Source: Bolinopsis microptera (taxonomy: Eukaryota; Ctenophora; Tentaculata; Lobata; Bolinopsidae). From it: DNA of 60,000 bases. Both the position numbers and the translations under genes were made by a program. Shown here one piece after another: positions 10,876 through 24,320 of this stretch. The first letter of the stretch is position 1. Each line of letters begins with the position of its first letter. Where the stretch lies: the NCBI RefSeq assembly GCF_026151205.1, contig NC_087077.1:3040001-3100000 (forward strand). The letters run 5' to 3'. Below the pieces are notes generated by a model, which had not been told where the DNA came from, ran no database searches, and saw nothing but the letters and a program-made list of their open reading frames with translations.

Positions 10876-13800
10876 TACAGACTTTCACAAACGTTGCTAG
10901 CATCATGGTCTTCTTGACTTCTCATCCTATTGTCACCTAGGGGATATACAATTACAACAACGAATAATTCAAATAAGATTTTGAGTGCGACTCTAAATTA
11001 CTGATTACCATTCTTATAAAGACAAAACGAAAACGGCTTATAAAAATGCTGTGTAATCTGACGTACTGACTAATTCAGAAGTTCGGACGGTTTTTACAAA
11101 GAAATTCACAAACAAGTCCATGTGTGTAATAGAATCTTTGGAGTGCGAGGATATGAATGATAAATATTGTTTGGAGGTACCCAGTGCAGCCCGGTGGTTC
11201 TAAGTACTCATTAATATGAATTATCTGTCCATTTCTTGGAAAGTACCGGCGATATATCTGCTCTTATATCTTTTTGACTCCAATCACGTCCATGTTTTCT
11301 GCAAGGCTTCCGTTACATCAACTTAAATTGGAAAATGGAAACACAAGGATGGATTTGGAAATCCAAGCATGACGTGATTGGAAATCCGAGTCTTGGAAAT
11401 GGTCTGTACATTTTGATGATATGTTCATAGAAAAAGCATGGCTACCAATAAAAAGAGATGAAGACATCTAGCCTACAGAAACAGTACATATACATAACAA
11501 AAGGGTGACACATTGAAGGCAGACTAATCCTCTAGGATGGAGATCTCGCTATGTATGTATGTTTGTAAAAATGAAATAACACTGAACATATGAAGAGTCA
11601 AGCGAGACTTTATTCTACTTGCAAAGGGAGGTAAATCTTAAAAAACTGTCTTGTACGCAGATAATAATAATAATAAAATCAGTTTGACATCGGTAAAAGC
11701 ACGCAAATTGCAATTATGAGTTCTTTTAAGGCTGAAGATTCGGATAGAGCCGGAAAATTATTGCATTTCAGATCACGAATTCAATCGCTGAAAATAATAT
11801 GGGAATGGCTTAGATGTGGTAAATTTTTCCGTAAATTCCTTCCAGAATAGACTATAGAGGCAGCAAGGCGACCTGTCACACTACGTGATGCCACATTAGT
11901 TAATTAAACTACAGATAATATGTCAGACCGATTACTGTCTCTCTCTTCCAACCACTGTCAAAAACATTTAAAAAAGCCACGTACGGTAGAATTAATTTAA
12001 AAACCGGATTGTTTTACTCAATCGGTATGTTTGAGATAAAATTACGTTCAGGTTTATTCTATATTTCAAATTTTCACCCTATAATTGATACACTTTTAAC
12101 AAAGCGGATGGAGCCTCAATTGCAAATCAGCCCCGCCCAGTATAAATATCCCACACACCCAGTCCCTTCCCCCAACTATGATAGGGTCAGGTTTCCTTTA
12201 AGCATGGTAATCGTATCAGAAGCCCCTTTAGAACTAGGAAGGTATATACTTAACTCTGATATCATGTGGCATCAATGCGATTGAAAACTTAGACTGCAAG
12301 GTCGACAGAAAGGCTTTGGAGGGATGACATAATCATCGAATATAATATGTAATTTTTAAAATATGTATAATTGAAAAAGACTTGTAAAATGTTAAAGATC
12401 GTGGGATCCATTACTCGTTACACGTCCCATATCGAGATATGAATGATCTAAACTTCTACATATTGATAAATCGTCGATGTAAAATGTGAAGAGAAATAAT
12501 GCTTGCTAAAGGCGCGCTATTTCGTACGGTAACTGAACGTAAGATGGAGCTAAATAAAGGAGTGAGCACATGTCACGTTGTCACTCAGGAGGGGCGGGGG
12601 CGGGAGTGGCTTCGACACTATTGCAACATTGCTATTCCTTAAAGGTAGCTTTGTGTAAAAGTGATCACGGAGAAAGGATGGCTAAAACGTGATTACATAA
12701 GATGTGAACGGTCCATAAGAACTATCAAATAGTTTCGATCTAAAGGCTGAAAACAGCTATGTAGTAATGCATGATACATGTTGTTGACTAATAAATGTGC
12801 AAAGTGAACTGGCCGAGTGGCCGATGTAACGAAAATTTCCACTGCAGTCAAACCCCTATAAAATACAAGGCCTCTCGGTGGAAACGTAAAGTACACGGCA
12901 TAGAAACAAAACCCGGTATAGATGATTTCACATGATCCTAGTCTCTGTAGCGTTATTAAATAACTTTTCAAGCGTCTCATATACCTTCATCCTCCATCTC
13001 ATATACACCACCAAATTCGGTATGAGGCACTATAAATCACATTTCTAGCACAACACGAGCTATTTAACTACAAGGTTGGGGGAAAGAGGATGTACACTGT
13101 AAAGAGAGGGACGGTATATAGACTAGAGGTTCGATTGTATTTATAGTTTTTCGACAGGCGACCAATTGCAATAGTTGTTGCTTACTACCCAGCTTTCAGA
13201 TATGTACTTGTAATATTTGCTTATCACAACGTTTAGAAAACTAACAATAACATTATACTCTTACTCAGCGGAAATTGGATCCAAGCCAAACATTTTTGCA
13301 AAATTAAAGTCGGTTTAACTCCAAATAACGGCCATTAGATCTTGTTAGTTCTGGTTGTTGTTTTACAACTCACAGTTTACAGTCATTATTTAACAGTTTA
13401 CAGTTTACACAGCTTGTGCGACTAGTATCGTTTACAGAACTTACAGTACATGATAGCATCATGGGCCTCATACAGGTGGTATTTAGTCAAACAGAGTAAT
13501 AATAAGTTAATCAAGTTATAATATCCCCAGAGTGTAGGACGAGTAATTCTTTTTATATAGAGAGGGGAGAGAGGGGCAGTTAAAGGTTTACCCGACCCCG
13601 GGTATTCTTATGTACCTGACCCGGAGAGGGGGTCACCAGGAGGACCCATTACATTTCAATAGACATCAAAGAAACGGCAAACACAGGATACAGGACAATG
13701 ATCTGGTAAATGGATACATATCCTGTCCGTTCTATTTCTGGAGATACAAAATTACCATAAATAGGGGGACCAAAAACAAAACCATCCCGGCATCTGTTTA

Positions 13801-14015
13801 ACATGGGTAAGGGCGATTGAGCGAGATGTCAAAGTTTGACAGATACCCTGCACTAATAACTGAAAGCTAGAGTTTTAATTTGCGGTCACCTGTAGTGTTT
13901 TAACTTAACCTCTTGATAGTGCTATGAAACACGGTGCAAGAGCCCGTGAAGAGGACCGTACTGCCGTATTTTAATCAGTGTCAGTTCTTTTTTGGGTCAA
14001 TTCGCTGGAATTAAA
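10876..14015. other. Intergenic, no gene recognised
   Basis: This lies upstream of the P450 on the minus strand. A TATAAATA element at about 12140 and a GC-box-like stretch near 12590 are visible, but no open frame with family features follows either. Confidence 0.45.
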
Positions 14016-17000
14016 ATGTCCGGAAAAACGACGCTCAATACGTCCACTACACTGCGACTCCTTCCGGAGCAGTTCAGAGAAAAGGCAAGCACTGTTGGAG
14101 CAACAAAACAACTTTACAGATCTGTACGTGTAGTCGCTAGAGCTGGAAAATGTACAAGTTAGTTCGTACGTGCACGCATAATATCAAGCAGTGAGAACAG
14201 TGAGAGCAGCGGGGCTAGCTACTGCAGATCCGGCACTTTCTGAGATAACTAGTCGCAGCACATCAACCATAACACAAACTCCTCCTAACTCGATAACAGT
14301 CAATACTGTGAGCTCCTTGCGAGCCGAGTATTTGTATAATTTCGGGTCACGTACGGAGTAAAGACGTACGCACGTGTTGTCAAACCAGCAGCCGGTCAGA
14401 TAAACTTCACCACATACGGCCCAGCTCCACCTCATACACGGCCCTCCAAGATAAACTCAAACAATGGTCCATATAATTACCTAGTCCATTTCAAGGTTTG
14501 TTCACCAGCTGGCAGGTTGTCCTACAGCCCCCACGTACTGAGACAGTGAGGTGGTCTTGGTATGGATTCTTATGGGGAGTAGTTTTACAGATAAAGTTCT
14601 CCTCCCATACCACTACCCATTCTATGCCACTTTCAGAGCCTACAGTTCAGCTATAATATTCAATTATGCATTTATTTTTGTATTTTTCCATTTTTATATG
14701 CCGTAATTTGGTACATTAATTTAAGTCACTACATATAAGTAATTTGACTTGAGGTGGCGCTCTCTCTCTGTCTCTGCAACGATGCTTTGTTGCGTCAATT
14801 ACAGAGTCAATAATCTGTATGTGGGGACCTTATATAGAAACTGGTAGTTCTAAATTACAGAGGACGACTGTGGACAATAATTTTAAAGTTTCTGCTTTAA
14901 AAGCAGGTCGGCTGGCTTTCAGGGACCAGAATGAAGGAAGATGCTAATTGACATATACTGCAGCTATGAAAGTGTCTGAAGATGCAGCACGTACATGTAA
15001 AAAAATAGCAGTTTCTAGAAGATTCTTGCTGTTTTCTAGTTGAGATCAACTAGGATAGACGGAGTTGGTAGACATGCTTCGTGATGTCATCATGGAGACA
15101 CTGCAAAATCTACAAACATACGGCACAGACGCTTAACAAAGCTGGGGGTCCCTCACTATTTATTCCGAAAATGGCGAAATCAGCGAACTTTGGTAGTCAC
15201 GTTTTTTTTAACAGGCCCTCGGATTGAAAACAGAGAAGTAAAGACATCTTAATAAATATCAACGTAAAAAAGTCAAACCGGAAAAAACTGAAACTTCTTG
15301 AAAAGTTCAACACAATTATTCAATCGCCTCCCGAAAATGTCGTTAAATTCCATGTATGATTTATATGCCCCAGCTCAATCAAATGAAATGTCACCCTTCT
15401 CGAATCAGGATAGGAAAATTACCGTCTATAGGGAAATTATGGCCCTCGTACGGTTGTGGGGTACGTGTGACTGAGAGACTGGTAATTAGGATGTAACGAT
15501 AGATGGGGGCACCCGGCACAGCCGGCAGGATGGGGGCACAACCGGCGCCCACGTTTATTTTAAAGGTTTGGGTTTGCGCCAAGATTTTCTCGTAAATTTC
15601 ACCAGTCACGGGACACGGAGTATGAAAAAACTAAGTAAAGATATCTGAAACAGCAAGATGGTTACACGTACGATCGTATGAGGGGGCATAATAACGGTAA
15701 TTTTCTATATGCTAGCCTCAAAATTTCATTTGTGATTTGAAGTAGATAAGTTATTTATAAATACATTACGGTATTCCAGGAATTTAACAAGAATTTCAAA
15801 CATTCTATTCATAGATCATTCTATTCATAGAGCAAGGGTAGAAGTATCACGGCTACTTCTCGGACATTTCAGCATTTTTTTACCAGAGTTTGATTTTAAA
15901 ATGGAAATAAGAGACCTGACATGGCGAAATGGTGCACCTTATCAATAACTTCTATTAAGACACCATAAAAAGTTATACTTAATATTTGATTTTCTATTAC
16001 TATATTTACAGTACCTACAGCTGTACGCTGTGATAGTAGGTAACTAGTATGTTGGTGATGATTGAAACAGTTATGATAATAGAACCAAGCCGAATGCAAT
16101 AACAACCAATAAACTGTGGCAATAAGATGTTATCATCGAATAAAAAGCAAATTAAGATGAATAGAAGCTTGTTTCTTAATACCAAAATGAGCGAGAAAAA
16201 AAAATAACTATCTCTAAATTTTAACACTATTATCGCTAAGTATCTAAATAGCAGATGGACAATTTTATCATCAGACTATAACAATGGAACGTCCCTGTTA
16301 TTACTTGTTTCTCATTTTGTATGAGGCCATAATTTTATGTCGGGCCATAATGCTTGCTCCTCAGCACATTTAAAATGTTATTTTAATGATGGTGATACAG
16401 AATCATGAGACTATTAGTATTTCGGCTGTCGGGCCACGAAGATAATTTTAAAACAGGTTTATGCAATATGCATGCTACTTATTCGACCCCATACGGAAGC
16501 TTCAATAGTAATACGATAAGCCCTTAACTTTATTAAGTGACCAATACTTTTAATAAAAGGCTTGTGGCGATTTCGTGTTGCCACCACCATTCACCAAATA
16601 TAAGTATAACAGAAGGAATAACGAAAATTATAAATCTACTGTCCTACTTTCCAAAATATCTCCCGTTCAAAATTAATAACATTAACCATCCACTTTTGCG
16701 GTTTTAACCCGGTTTGTTGCAAGGAAGTGAATGATGAAAAATGTTGGCAATTTTTCATCATAATAATATGATAATGATTACGATCCGTAGCTCAATCAAT
16801 AATACTTAATATAATGAGCAGTGCTGATTTAGCACTCCACAACAATAGTCGATATGGCAGACAATATCCCAAGATGCCTTACACTCCTCGTCAAACTCGC
16901 ATAAGGTTACTAATACAATGTATCTAAAATTGTCACATGTTGTGAAATTAGACTTGAAGGTGCATCGTCCCCCCAATAAAAGCTGGAAGTAAAATGTTTA

Positions 17001-20000
17001 AAATAGATCTAATATAGACAATTAGACATATATGACACTAATTATAAGGAAGGACAGCACAACCATACGATTAGTTCAGATCTCATATATTCATAAGTTT
17101 TCGGTGACTTAATCTTCTTCTGGAGATCTACATTCTACAGGCTTCAGATCGACTTTCAACCCCGTCTCACCCAAATAGATATCACACAAAACATTAAACA
17201 TGGAGAGTAGACAGCAAAGTAAGTAATGATCCGACAAAGAAGTAAGAACTAAGAAGGGCCCAATCGGCCCATATCAATCAATTCTACATGTGAAAATTAG
17301 ATTACCATAAAGACTTAGGCCCACCCCGGGCCGGGCCCAAAGACAAATAGTGTCTCCGTTTTATATGCCTACTGGAAACTGGGCCAGTCTAGTATGAAGA
17401 AAGGTTGAAGTGAAACTTCGTCTTCAGTGTCCTAAAAAATGGAACTTTTTTCAAATCCTTTTATTGGGTCGATCAATTCGTTTGTGGTCAAAATCAATGA
17501 AACAGTGTTAAAATTTGGACAAATCTTGTTCTGCGATTCCGAGCTTCTGATCTCCTGCAATCCAGTTCCGGACATGTGTAGCCAGCACTCCTAAGAAGTC
17601 CTATACGGGTCTACATTGTGGAAATTCAGTTGGGTGACCTTTTTTTTTATACATTATACATTTTGCATACGTTCGACATTTTTTGGCATTTTTTTTGCTT
17701 CACGTTTTGCCGGTTTTTAAATATCGGGGCACTTTGGTGCGCTTTAAACAGCGAATTTTCAATCTTTTGGTCTTTCTCGAAATATATCCCTGAGTACAGC
17801 CAAATTGTGCAGCCAGGGACCTCTGGGAAATGCCGGTCTTGTGGTCAACTGAACGTCTAAGTTGGCCATTCTTTCACGTGTCATTTTAGTGGCACGTCTT
17901 CCTGACCGTATAGCTCTGGAGTCTGGCTACAGATCCTTCCTGCTCATCTCGCTCCACAATCCGGTAGATAGTAGTCTTAGCCATACCTTGTGCTATACAA
18001 TTTTTGGCTATGAAGCTTCGCCAGTCGTCACGTTGGTTCCCAAATTTCAATAAACTGTACATTGTACAAGCCGCTTCAGTGGCTGTAAGAAAGAGATTGC
18101 TCTGTGCCTTTCGCAAGGGGCTTCTGAGTGTTTACCATTGACTATTTTTGATCAAAATTGTCCAAACTGTTTCATTGATCTTGACCACAATTGAATTGTG
18201 GTGAAAGGATTTGAAGTTCCATCTTTTGTCATCACCCGTTTGAGCAGTTGTGATAAGCATTTAAAAAGACTATAATATCTGTAGTCATTCATTATTCATG
18301 ACTGGGGTCACAGGAATTAAAATACTACAGTACTTTTGTGTTAGATTCGCTACTATTTTGTAGCTTTGCTAAAGATTAAAAGCCCAACGTTGTTATCTCT
18401 TAGCTACACAAAACAAAGAAAGCTGAATCGAAGAAATAAACAATGTAGAACTCAAAAAGATGTAAATTCCCCAAATTATTGGGGAAGAACGCGAAGTGTT
18501 ATTAAATAGGACTGGCTTGTATCAACTCTTACCGCATAAACTTTCAATGGGTGATTGTCTACAAAACCAAGACATTATCGTAACTACAGCTATCCATCCC
18601 CCCAACTAGTAGACCCCTTACTCGCGACTGTCTATAAGTATAATTATTGATTATATATCGACAAAGTGTCTAGAATCCACATGATCTAATCAGAGAAAAT
18701 CTAGAAAAATGGAAGCAAGCCCACAACTACTTGAGATCGTACATGTTCAAAACTCTATGCAACTTGTAAATTCATTCTCCCATAATACAAAAATATTATG
18801 TAGACCTGTTCGATTCGGCTATAAATTTCACTTCCTACCCGCAGAAAACTTTCTGGTCCTTCCCACAATTGTTGGCATACATCCTCTGTCACCAGCAGCC
18901 GTCTTATGTTACGAAAGATAAAATATTATTTCACCCGGTTTTTGCACATTTGTCTTACATTTCCTTGCTCTCTCTGTACACCACCACTTTTATTTGGACC
19001 TACCGTGTGTAATGTTGTGGTAAGTTGCTTTGTTGTGGGTTTTACCGTGAATTATTTGCATGCGAGCTGAGATCCTAGGTCACCCTGGCAGAACTATGAT
19101 AAAAATGTGGAGAGTGTTAGGTATAATAACACAATGACAACGATCTGTAATGTAGTTTGTGAGAATGATCTATCATAGTACCTGGGGTGTTATTGTGAAT
19201 TGGTGCTATCTGGTGCCTGTATCGTGCCAACGCTCCCTGATTACGTACTGTTTCGCTTCATTTACTCCTTCAGCTTCCGTAGATGATTCATTTACGAATT
19301 TATTAATACACTTTTTTATCTGATTAGATTTTAGGCTTTATTTACACTTTTCACGGGCGTCTAAATCTATTTAGGCTGAACCAAAAATCTGAGTGACTGA
19401 TCCTAAATTCAGAATTCTCACGTTTTAGCTGTCGCAGTGGCAGTAAGATAGTTGTCGTGAAAGATTCAACAGTGCAAGAACGGTCAAAATAACAAGAATA
19501 AAAATGCCGAGTGTAGCCGTTGTCTAATAAGTGAAGTTGTCTAAATAGTTATTGTTAACTGTTAGCTTGTTGTTTTAGAACTTATATAGAACTATATGTA
19601 TTAGATCATATCATAATATTAGTTAAATGTATGATGTCATTGTACAACTTGTATGAACTTGCTAAGCATCGGTGGTTGAACTCTTTAAGATAACGCTATA
19701 ACCCAAAGGTCTCTGACCATTTGCATTACCAAATGATGAATCCTAATTTAATTAAGTCAAGGTGCAGAGCATATTTATAAAATAATCCGTCATAATATCT
19801 TAAATACAGTGAAACTGCGATTAAAACTGTGCTTGCCACATCGAAGCAGCATTAAAGTGAACTGGCTTCAACTCTATATAATAGCCATACTCCATATAAT
19901 AGCCCGAAGTATAAAGATAACATAAAATAGAATTAGTACAACAAGCCATGATCTAGTATAACCTCTACAATTAATTTAGTATTTACTGAGTCGGACTGAG

Positions 20001-21219
20001 TCAATATTAATTTAATATATAATACCTGTTATCATGTAACGGTATCTATATTATGTAATATGATATTGATACTAAGGCAAAACGAGAAAACAATAAAGGT
20101 GTGAACGGTTGCTAAAGTCAACATAACCCAACAAAAAGCTCCTAAAGGAAGCAAATATGAAGTCCCGATGACTTGAATAATGAATTATAACATGGACTCG
20201 TGGCGTTCGTGGACACATTGAAAGACGATGTATCACTTTCAGGCTGAAATTTCATTAGTTATCACACGAATCTAATTTCAGTGCAGTCGCCGGTTTTCTT
20301 GATATGGTCTGTATCCAGACATTGTTTAGACTTCGACCTCTTGTTTTCCGGTTCTCAACAGGGACCTTGTGTAGCGGGTTTTGATAAATCTGGCACTACA
20401 GAATAACTACAATTCTGTCGTTATACCCATAAAACGGGCATATTTGAATTTTTATATTCAATTCAGAACCTGTAGAATTATTGAATAGTAACTGACTATA
20501 ATTACTACTATATGGAACAGACCTCTTCATGTAGCATGTATGTAGAATTACTAGAGTAAGTGTCCTATTCAGTAAGTACCAATTTCATCGGATTTCGCCG
20601 GTAAGATTTATTAAACCTTGCTGTCTTCCTTCTCGGTGGATTGTTGCAAAATTGTAGACCTTGGAGATCATAGACACACACATTTATTTTGAGGATTTCG
20701 TTTTACGAGAAAGTCAAGCAGTTATTTTTGGAAATTTGCACATTTTCGACACGTATTAGCAGTCAACACGTGAGCACGGGGAACGCTTGCTTAAAAGTTA
20801 TAAGCTCTCCTGCCCTCGTAGATGGTTTTTGGTTAGCAGGGAGAAATTCTGGAGAATTCTTGAGAATTTTGGAGAATTCTGGAGAAATTGATTCTAAAAG
20901 TCAGTTTGGAAGTTTGAGCAGTGGGCAGTGAGCAGGTCATCTTGAACCGTACGTTAAATTGAGCAATTACAGTAAGTCGTAACCCGTCACGTGATAGCAC
21001 AATATACACATAATAGACCTCGAGTACAAAATTCAGAAGAATAGGAACCCACCAATTTTATATTTAAAACGGTTCTAAATGTTTTGATTCTCTTCTGCTT
21101 CATTTGATGGATAACATTTATTTACAGGAAATGAGAGGAAGAAGTTGATGGAAGAAAATCTCTGTACTATGAACACGGACCGGCCCAATGGATTCCTTCA
21201 GAAACTTTGTACTTACTAA
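14016..21219 (+). CDS. Weak candidate: two-exon gene for a ~66-residue basic protein with an LYR-like motif
   Basis: A possible first exon starts at the ATG at 14016 and ends at 14127 (donor GTGTAG) or 14123 (better donor GTACGT). A possible terminal exon follows TTTACAG at 21128 and ends with TAA at 21217-21219. Joining 14127 to 21128 keeps frame and reads through ...KQLYRSVRNERKK..., ending in LQKLCTY. The LYR within a basic helix recalls LYR-motif mitochondrial assembly proteins, but the match is only three residues. The ~7-kb intron contains a transposon relic; further exons could be missing. Evidence is limited to open frame, splice consensus and plausible composition. Confidence 0.3.
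17433..18230 (-). mobile_element. Degenerate Tc1/mariner-superfamily element
   Basis: Imperfect terminal inverted repeats of about 80 bp are visible. ATGGAACTT...CAAATCCTTT and CAATGAAACAG on the left mirror the sequence ending at 18230, which carries the reverse complements of the same blocks. The interior encodes only the N-terminal DNA-binding part of a transposase on the minus strand. At about 800 bp it is shorter than an autonomous element of this type (usually 1.2-2 kb), so the catalytic part has been lost. Confidence 0.75.
17760..18116 (-). pseudogene. Transposase fragment, N-terminal helix-turn-helix region only
   Basis: The minus-strand frame from 18116 reads a helix-turn-helix segment (GMAKTTIYRIVERDEQEG), continued after a frameshift by a second one in which RRATKMTRERMANL and, in another frame, a CTQGYIS-type helix can be read. 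This tandem arrangement is the usual DNA-binding half of Tc1/mariner-like transposases. No DDE/D catalytic residues follow inside the element. At least two frameshifts and stops make it non-functional. Confidence 0.7.
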
Positions 21220-23583
21220 GTCGGTTAGTACTGATTGAACTTGTATACATTGTACCTCTGTATTCATGTTCGATATTTACTTCGTCAATTTAATTTACTT
21301 ATTTGGATATTTTGGTAGCATGTTCTACTGTATTTATGTGGATCGTTCTGTTTAGAAGTGGTAGTAAACTGACGTGAAGTTTATTATCAGCGTCAAAGTA
21401 GTTGGTTAATGATAATCAATAAACAGATCCGATTACAAACAAATGAGTGATAACGACACAATTGAGGGTCCTGCTATCTACAAAGATCATATCTCATTGC
21501 ACGCGGCGGTACCAAAACCTCCCAAGTCATTGTGCCAAAACCACTCAAGTCATTGTACCAAACCATTTCAACTTTTCAATGGGACAAATGTTTACTTTCT
21601 TAAGGTTGTGCGAAAAGTTGAATTGCACGAAAATGTGATGAAAAAACCGACTATGATATGTGCGAAGAACGACAAATGGAGTGAAAAAGGACGGCAACGG
21701 TTAATAGTGTGATTCCGCACCCACCACACTTATATATGTTGCCACAGAAAGTTACTTCCATCCGAGGTTCCCACAGTTATCGTTATAGTGGCAATCGGAC
21801 TGGTGTAAGCGGCCACAAAAGAGATCCTAGTCATCGAATAAATCAAACAACTAACCTACCAGATCTACAGATCTAACCGAATGATCTACAGACTTCTTGC
21901 CAGCTTATACAGCATATATATATATAATACGCGTAAAAACTTACTTTTAATAAGTCTAATGTGACCCGTAATTAGATTTTCGTCCCAAAAAAAATATTCT
22001 ACAGGACGTGGTCTTAGATAAGCTGGGTTTTAAAGTTCAGACCTGTTTAAAGTCGCAGTATATGATGGTCGATCGAGTTAGATTGAGCATGTCGAATTCT
22101 GTCGAATTCTGATTCTGTTAAAGAGTGAATATTTAATCGTTGACCGGTTTGACTCACAGCTGTAGTGTCCGGAAATTAAAATGTGACTATCTTCACACAA
22201 TCAAAGTTCACATAACAATAATCAAATAAAAAATTTCAAATAAAAATAAAAGTTATAAATTAAATAATCAAATTTCAGACTAAAAAATACAAAAAGGTGT
22301 GCCATGCAGCTTTCAAAAGCTATCGAAAGCAGTTGTTTGTTTAAGCTTTTAAGAACGATTGTTAATAAACTGATCTGTGCTCCGCAATCAGGTCCCAAAC
22401 TAAACCACACACTTTTGTTGAAAGAGTTGGTTCGTAACGGACTGCGGTCGTTAAAAATGAGCATTCATGAGAAACTTGACGGTTCTGGAACTTTTTTGAA
22501 TTTGAGAACTTTTCTGGAACTTTTCCAAACAATCGTTGAACTTCTGAGATTAATCCAATTTTGCAGACGACTTTTACTGCAGCATATTATTCGATTGAGG
22601 TTCTGGAACTTTTAAAATGTTCGATATTTTCTGGAACTTTTTCTGACATGGGTTTTTACTGCATATCGAAAAATTAATCCAACAAATATTCAAAGACCAA
22701 ACACGATTAATTCAACGCAAAAAAGCAATAGAAAAAACCGTTGCAAATATTAAAAACTTATTTTTAGTTGTCTAACGTTACCATATAATTATCGTACCAG
22801 CGATAAAGATAACAACAATGTTCAATGTTAATTAACCAATTAGCTGGCGGAATAAAGACAAAGAGCCCTTATAACTATAAGAGGCTCTAGAGGTTCCTAG
22901 CCTTTGAGGTTGTTACGAGCAACCTGGTACGTCGTGCTCGCTGCTCGCTCAACTTTGTGGACCGGTCACGCACGACAAATCTGCATTCTCATACGAAGAA
23001 ATGAGATACAGCAACTATGCCACGCACATATTTTAGAAATACGACTACTCCACGTACAAGTAAAGATCTCGGCACTCACGTACGGTCTATTATTGTGTAC
23101 GTGTTCTCTGGTAGTAGTAGTGTGGAAGCACGGTGTAGCTTTGTGAGGTAAAGAAAGGGATTGTACTAATCCTGCTAGTTGTTTGGAAAACGGCGTGCCA
23201 CGTAATTTGTGGACCTCAAACCTTATAGTTGAATGATAGTTGAAACTCGTTTTAAAATGTGCCGAAAAAATTGATTTGTTTGGATTAATTTACTGTTTTG
23301 TTCTTTACATCAGTTTGCCGATAATTTTTGTTAAAGTTGAAGCCAAGATTTTTAGAGTTTGCAGACATTCACCTTCAGTCAAATTGTTGCTCACTATAAA
23401 ATATCTAGAGACTCGCTAACCGCTTTAATGGCCCATTAATTTGATGAAAACTTCAATGTTTACCCGAAATGTTTACTGTCTATATTTAAGAATTAAGAAA
23501 GACTTGAAGTGGTTGGCAGTCTAGTCGTGGACACTGGTCACAGTGCTAACATTTGATGCAGCAAAGGGAATTATTGTTTAACT
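18231..23583. other. Gene-poor interval
   Basis: Apart from the weak terminal exon at 21128-21219, I see no coding signature. Open frames at 18709-18921, 21443-21712 and 22304-22615 have no recognisable domain. Four copies of TTCTGGAACTTT lie at about 22480-22640, and imperfect GGAGAATTCT repeats at 20840-20890. Confidence 0.4.
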
Positions 23584-24107
23584 TTATGATCGGTATTACA
23601 ACAGAACTAGCTTCAGTAATATTTATGGTCGGTATTACAACAGAACTAGCTCAGTAATATTTATGATCGGTATTACAACAGAACTAGCTCAGTAATATTT
23701 ATGGTCGGTATTACAACAGAACTAGTTCAGTAATATTTATGGTCGGTATTACAACAGAACTAGCTCAGTAATATTTATGGTCGGTATTACAACAGAACTA
23801 GCTCAGTAATATTTATGGTCGGTATTACAACAGAATTAGTTCAGTAATATTTATGGTCGGTATTTCAACAGAACTAGTTCAGTAATATTTATGGTCGGTA
23901 TTACAACAGAACTAGCTCACTAATATTTATGGTCGGTATTACAACAGAATTAGTTCAGTAATATTTATGGTCGGTATTACAACAGAACTAGCTCACTAAT
24001 ATTTATGGTCGGTATTACAACAGAACTAGTTCAGTAATATTTATGGTCGGTATTACAACAGAACTAAGTCAGTAATATTTATGGTCGGTATTACAACAGA
24101 ACTAAGT
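23584..24107 (+). repeat. Tandem repeat, 38-bp unit, about 13-14 copies
   Basis: The unit contains AATATTTATGGTCGGTATTA followed by CAACAGAACTAGCTCAGT. Copies differ at a few positions (GCTC/GTTC, CAGT/CACT, one TTTC for TTAC). Two variant types partly alternate, suggesting higher-order duplication. The unit has no long open frame. Confidence 0.95.
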
Positions 24108-24320
24108 TAGCACTATGGGGATTGGTTAACACGAGATTACTCTTCCTACTATAAATAGCACATTGCAAATTAATTATTCGAGAGCTCCTGGAGCATTCCA
24201 TCAATGGTTTGAAAGTAAATGTTCTTGGCTGGCTTGCTCGCGTTATGCAGGTCTCATACAACCAATAATACCACGTAATGAAGGTCTCATACAAGGCAAA
24301 ATATCACATAATGAAGGGCG

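Noticed and set aside
14184-14435. 83-codon minus-strand frame
   Set aside because: Simple composition, no domain, no splice context.
16730-16761. 11-bp stem hairpin ATGATGAAAAA/TTTTTCATCAT
   Set aside because: AT-rich, single occurrence; expected by chance at this composition.
22304-22615. 103-codon open frame
   Set aside because: Built partly from repeated TTCTGGAACTTTT; no family signature or promoter context.
23584-24107. CRISPR-like array
   Set aside because: The units are contiguous 38-bp tandem copies without unique spacers, in a eukaryotic genome; it is a minisatellite.
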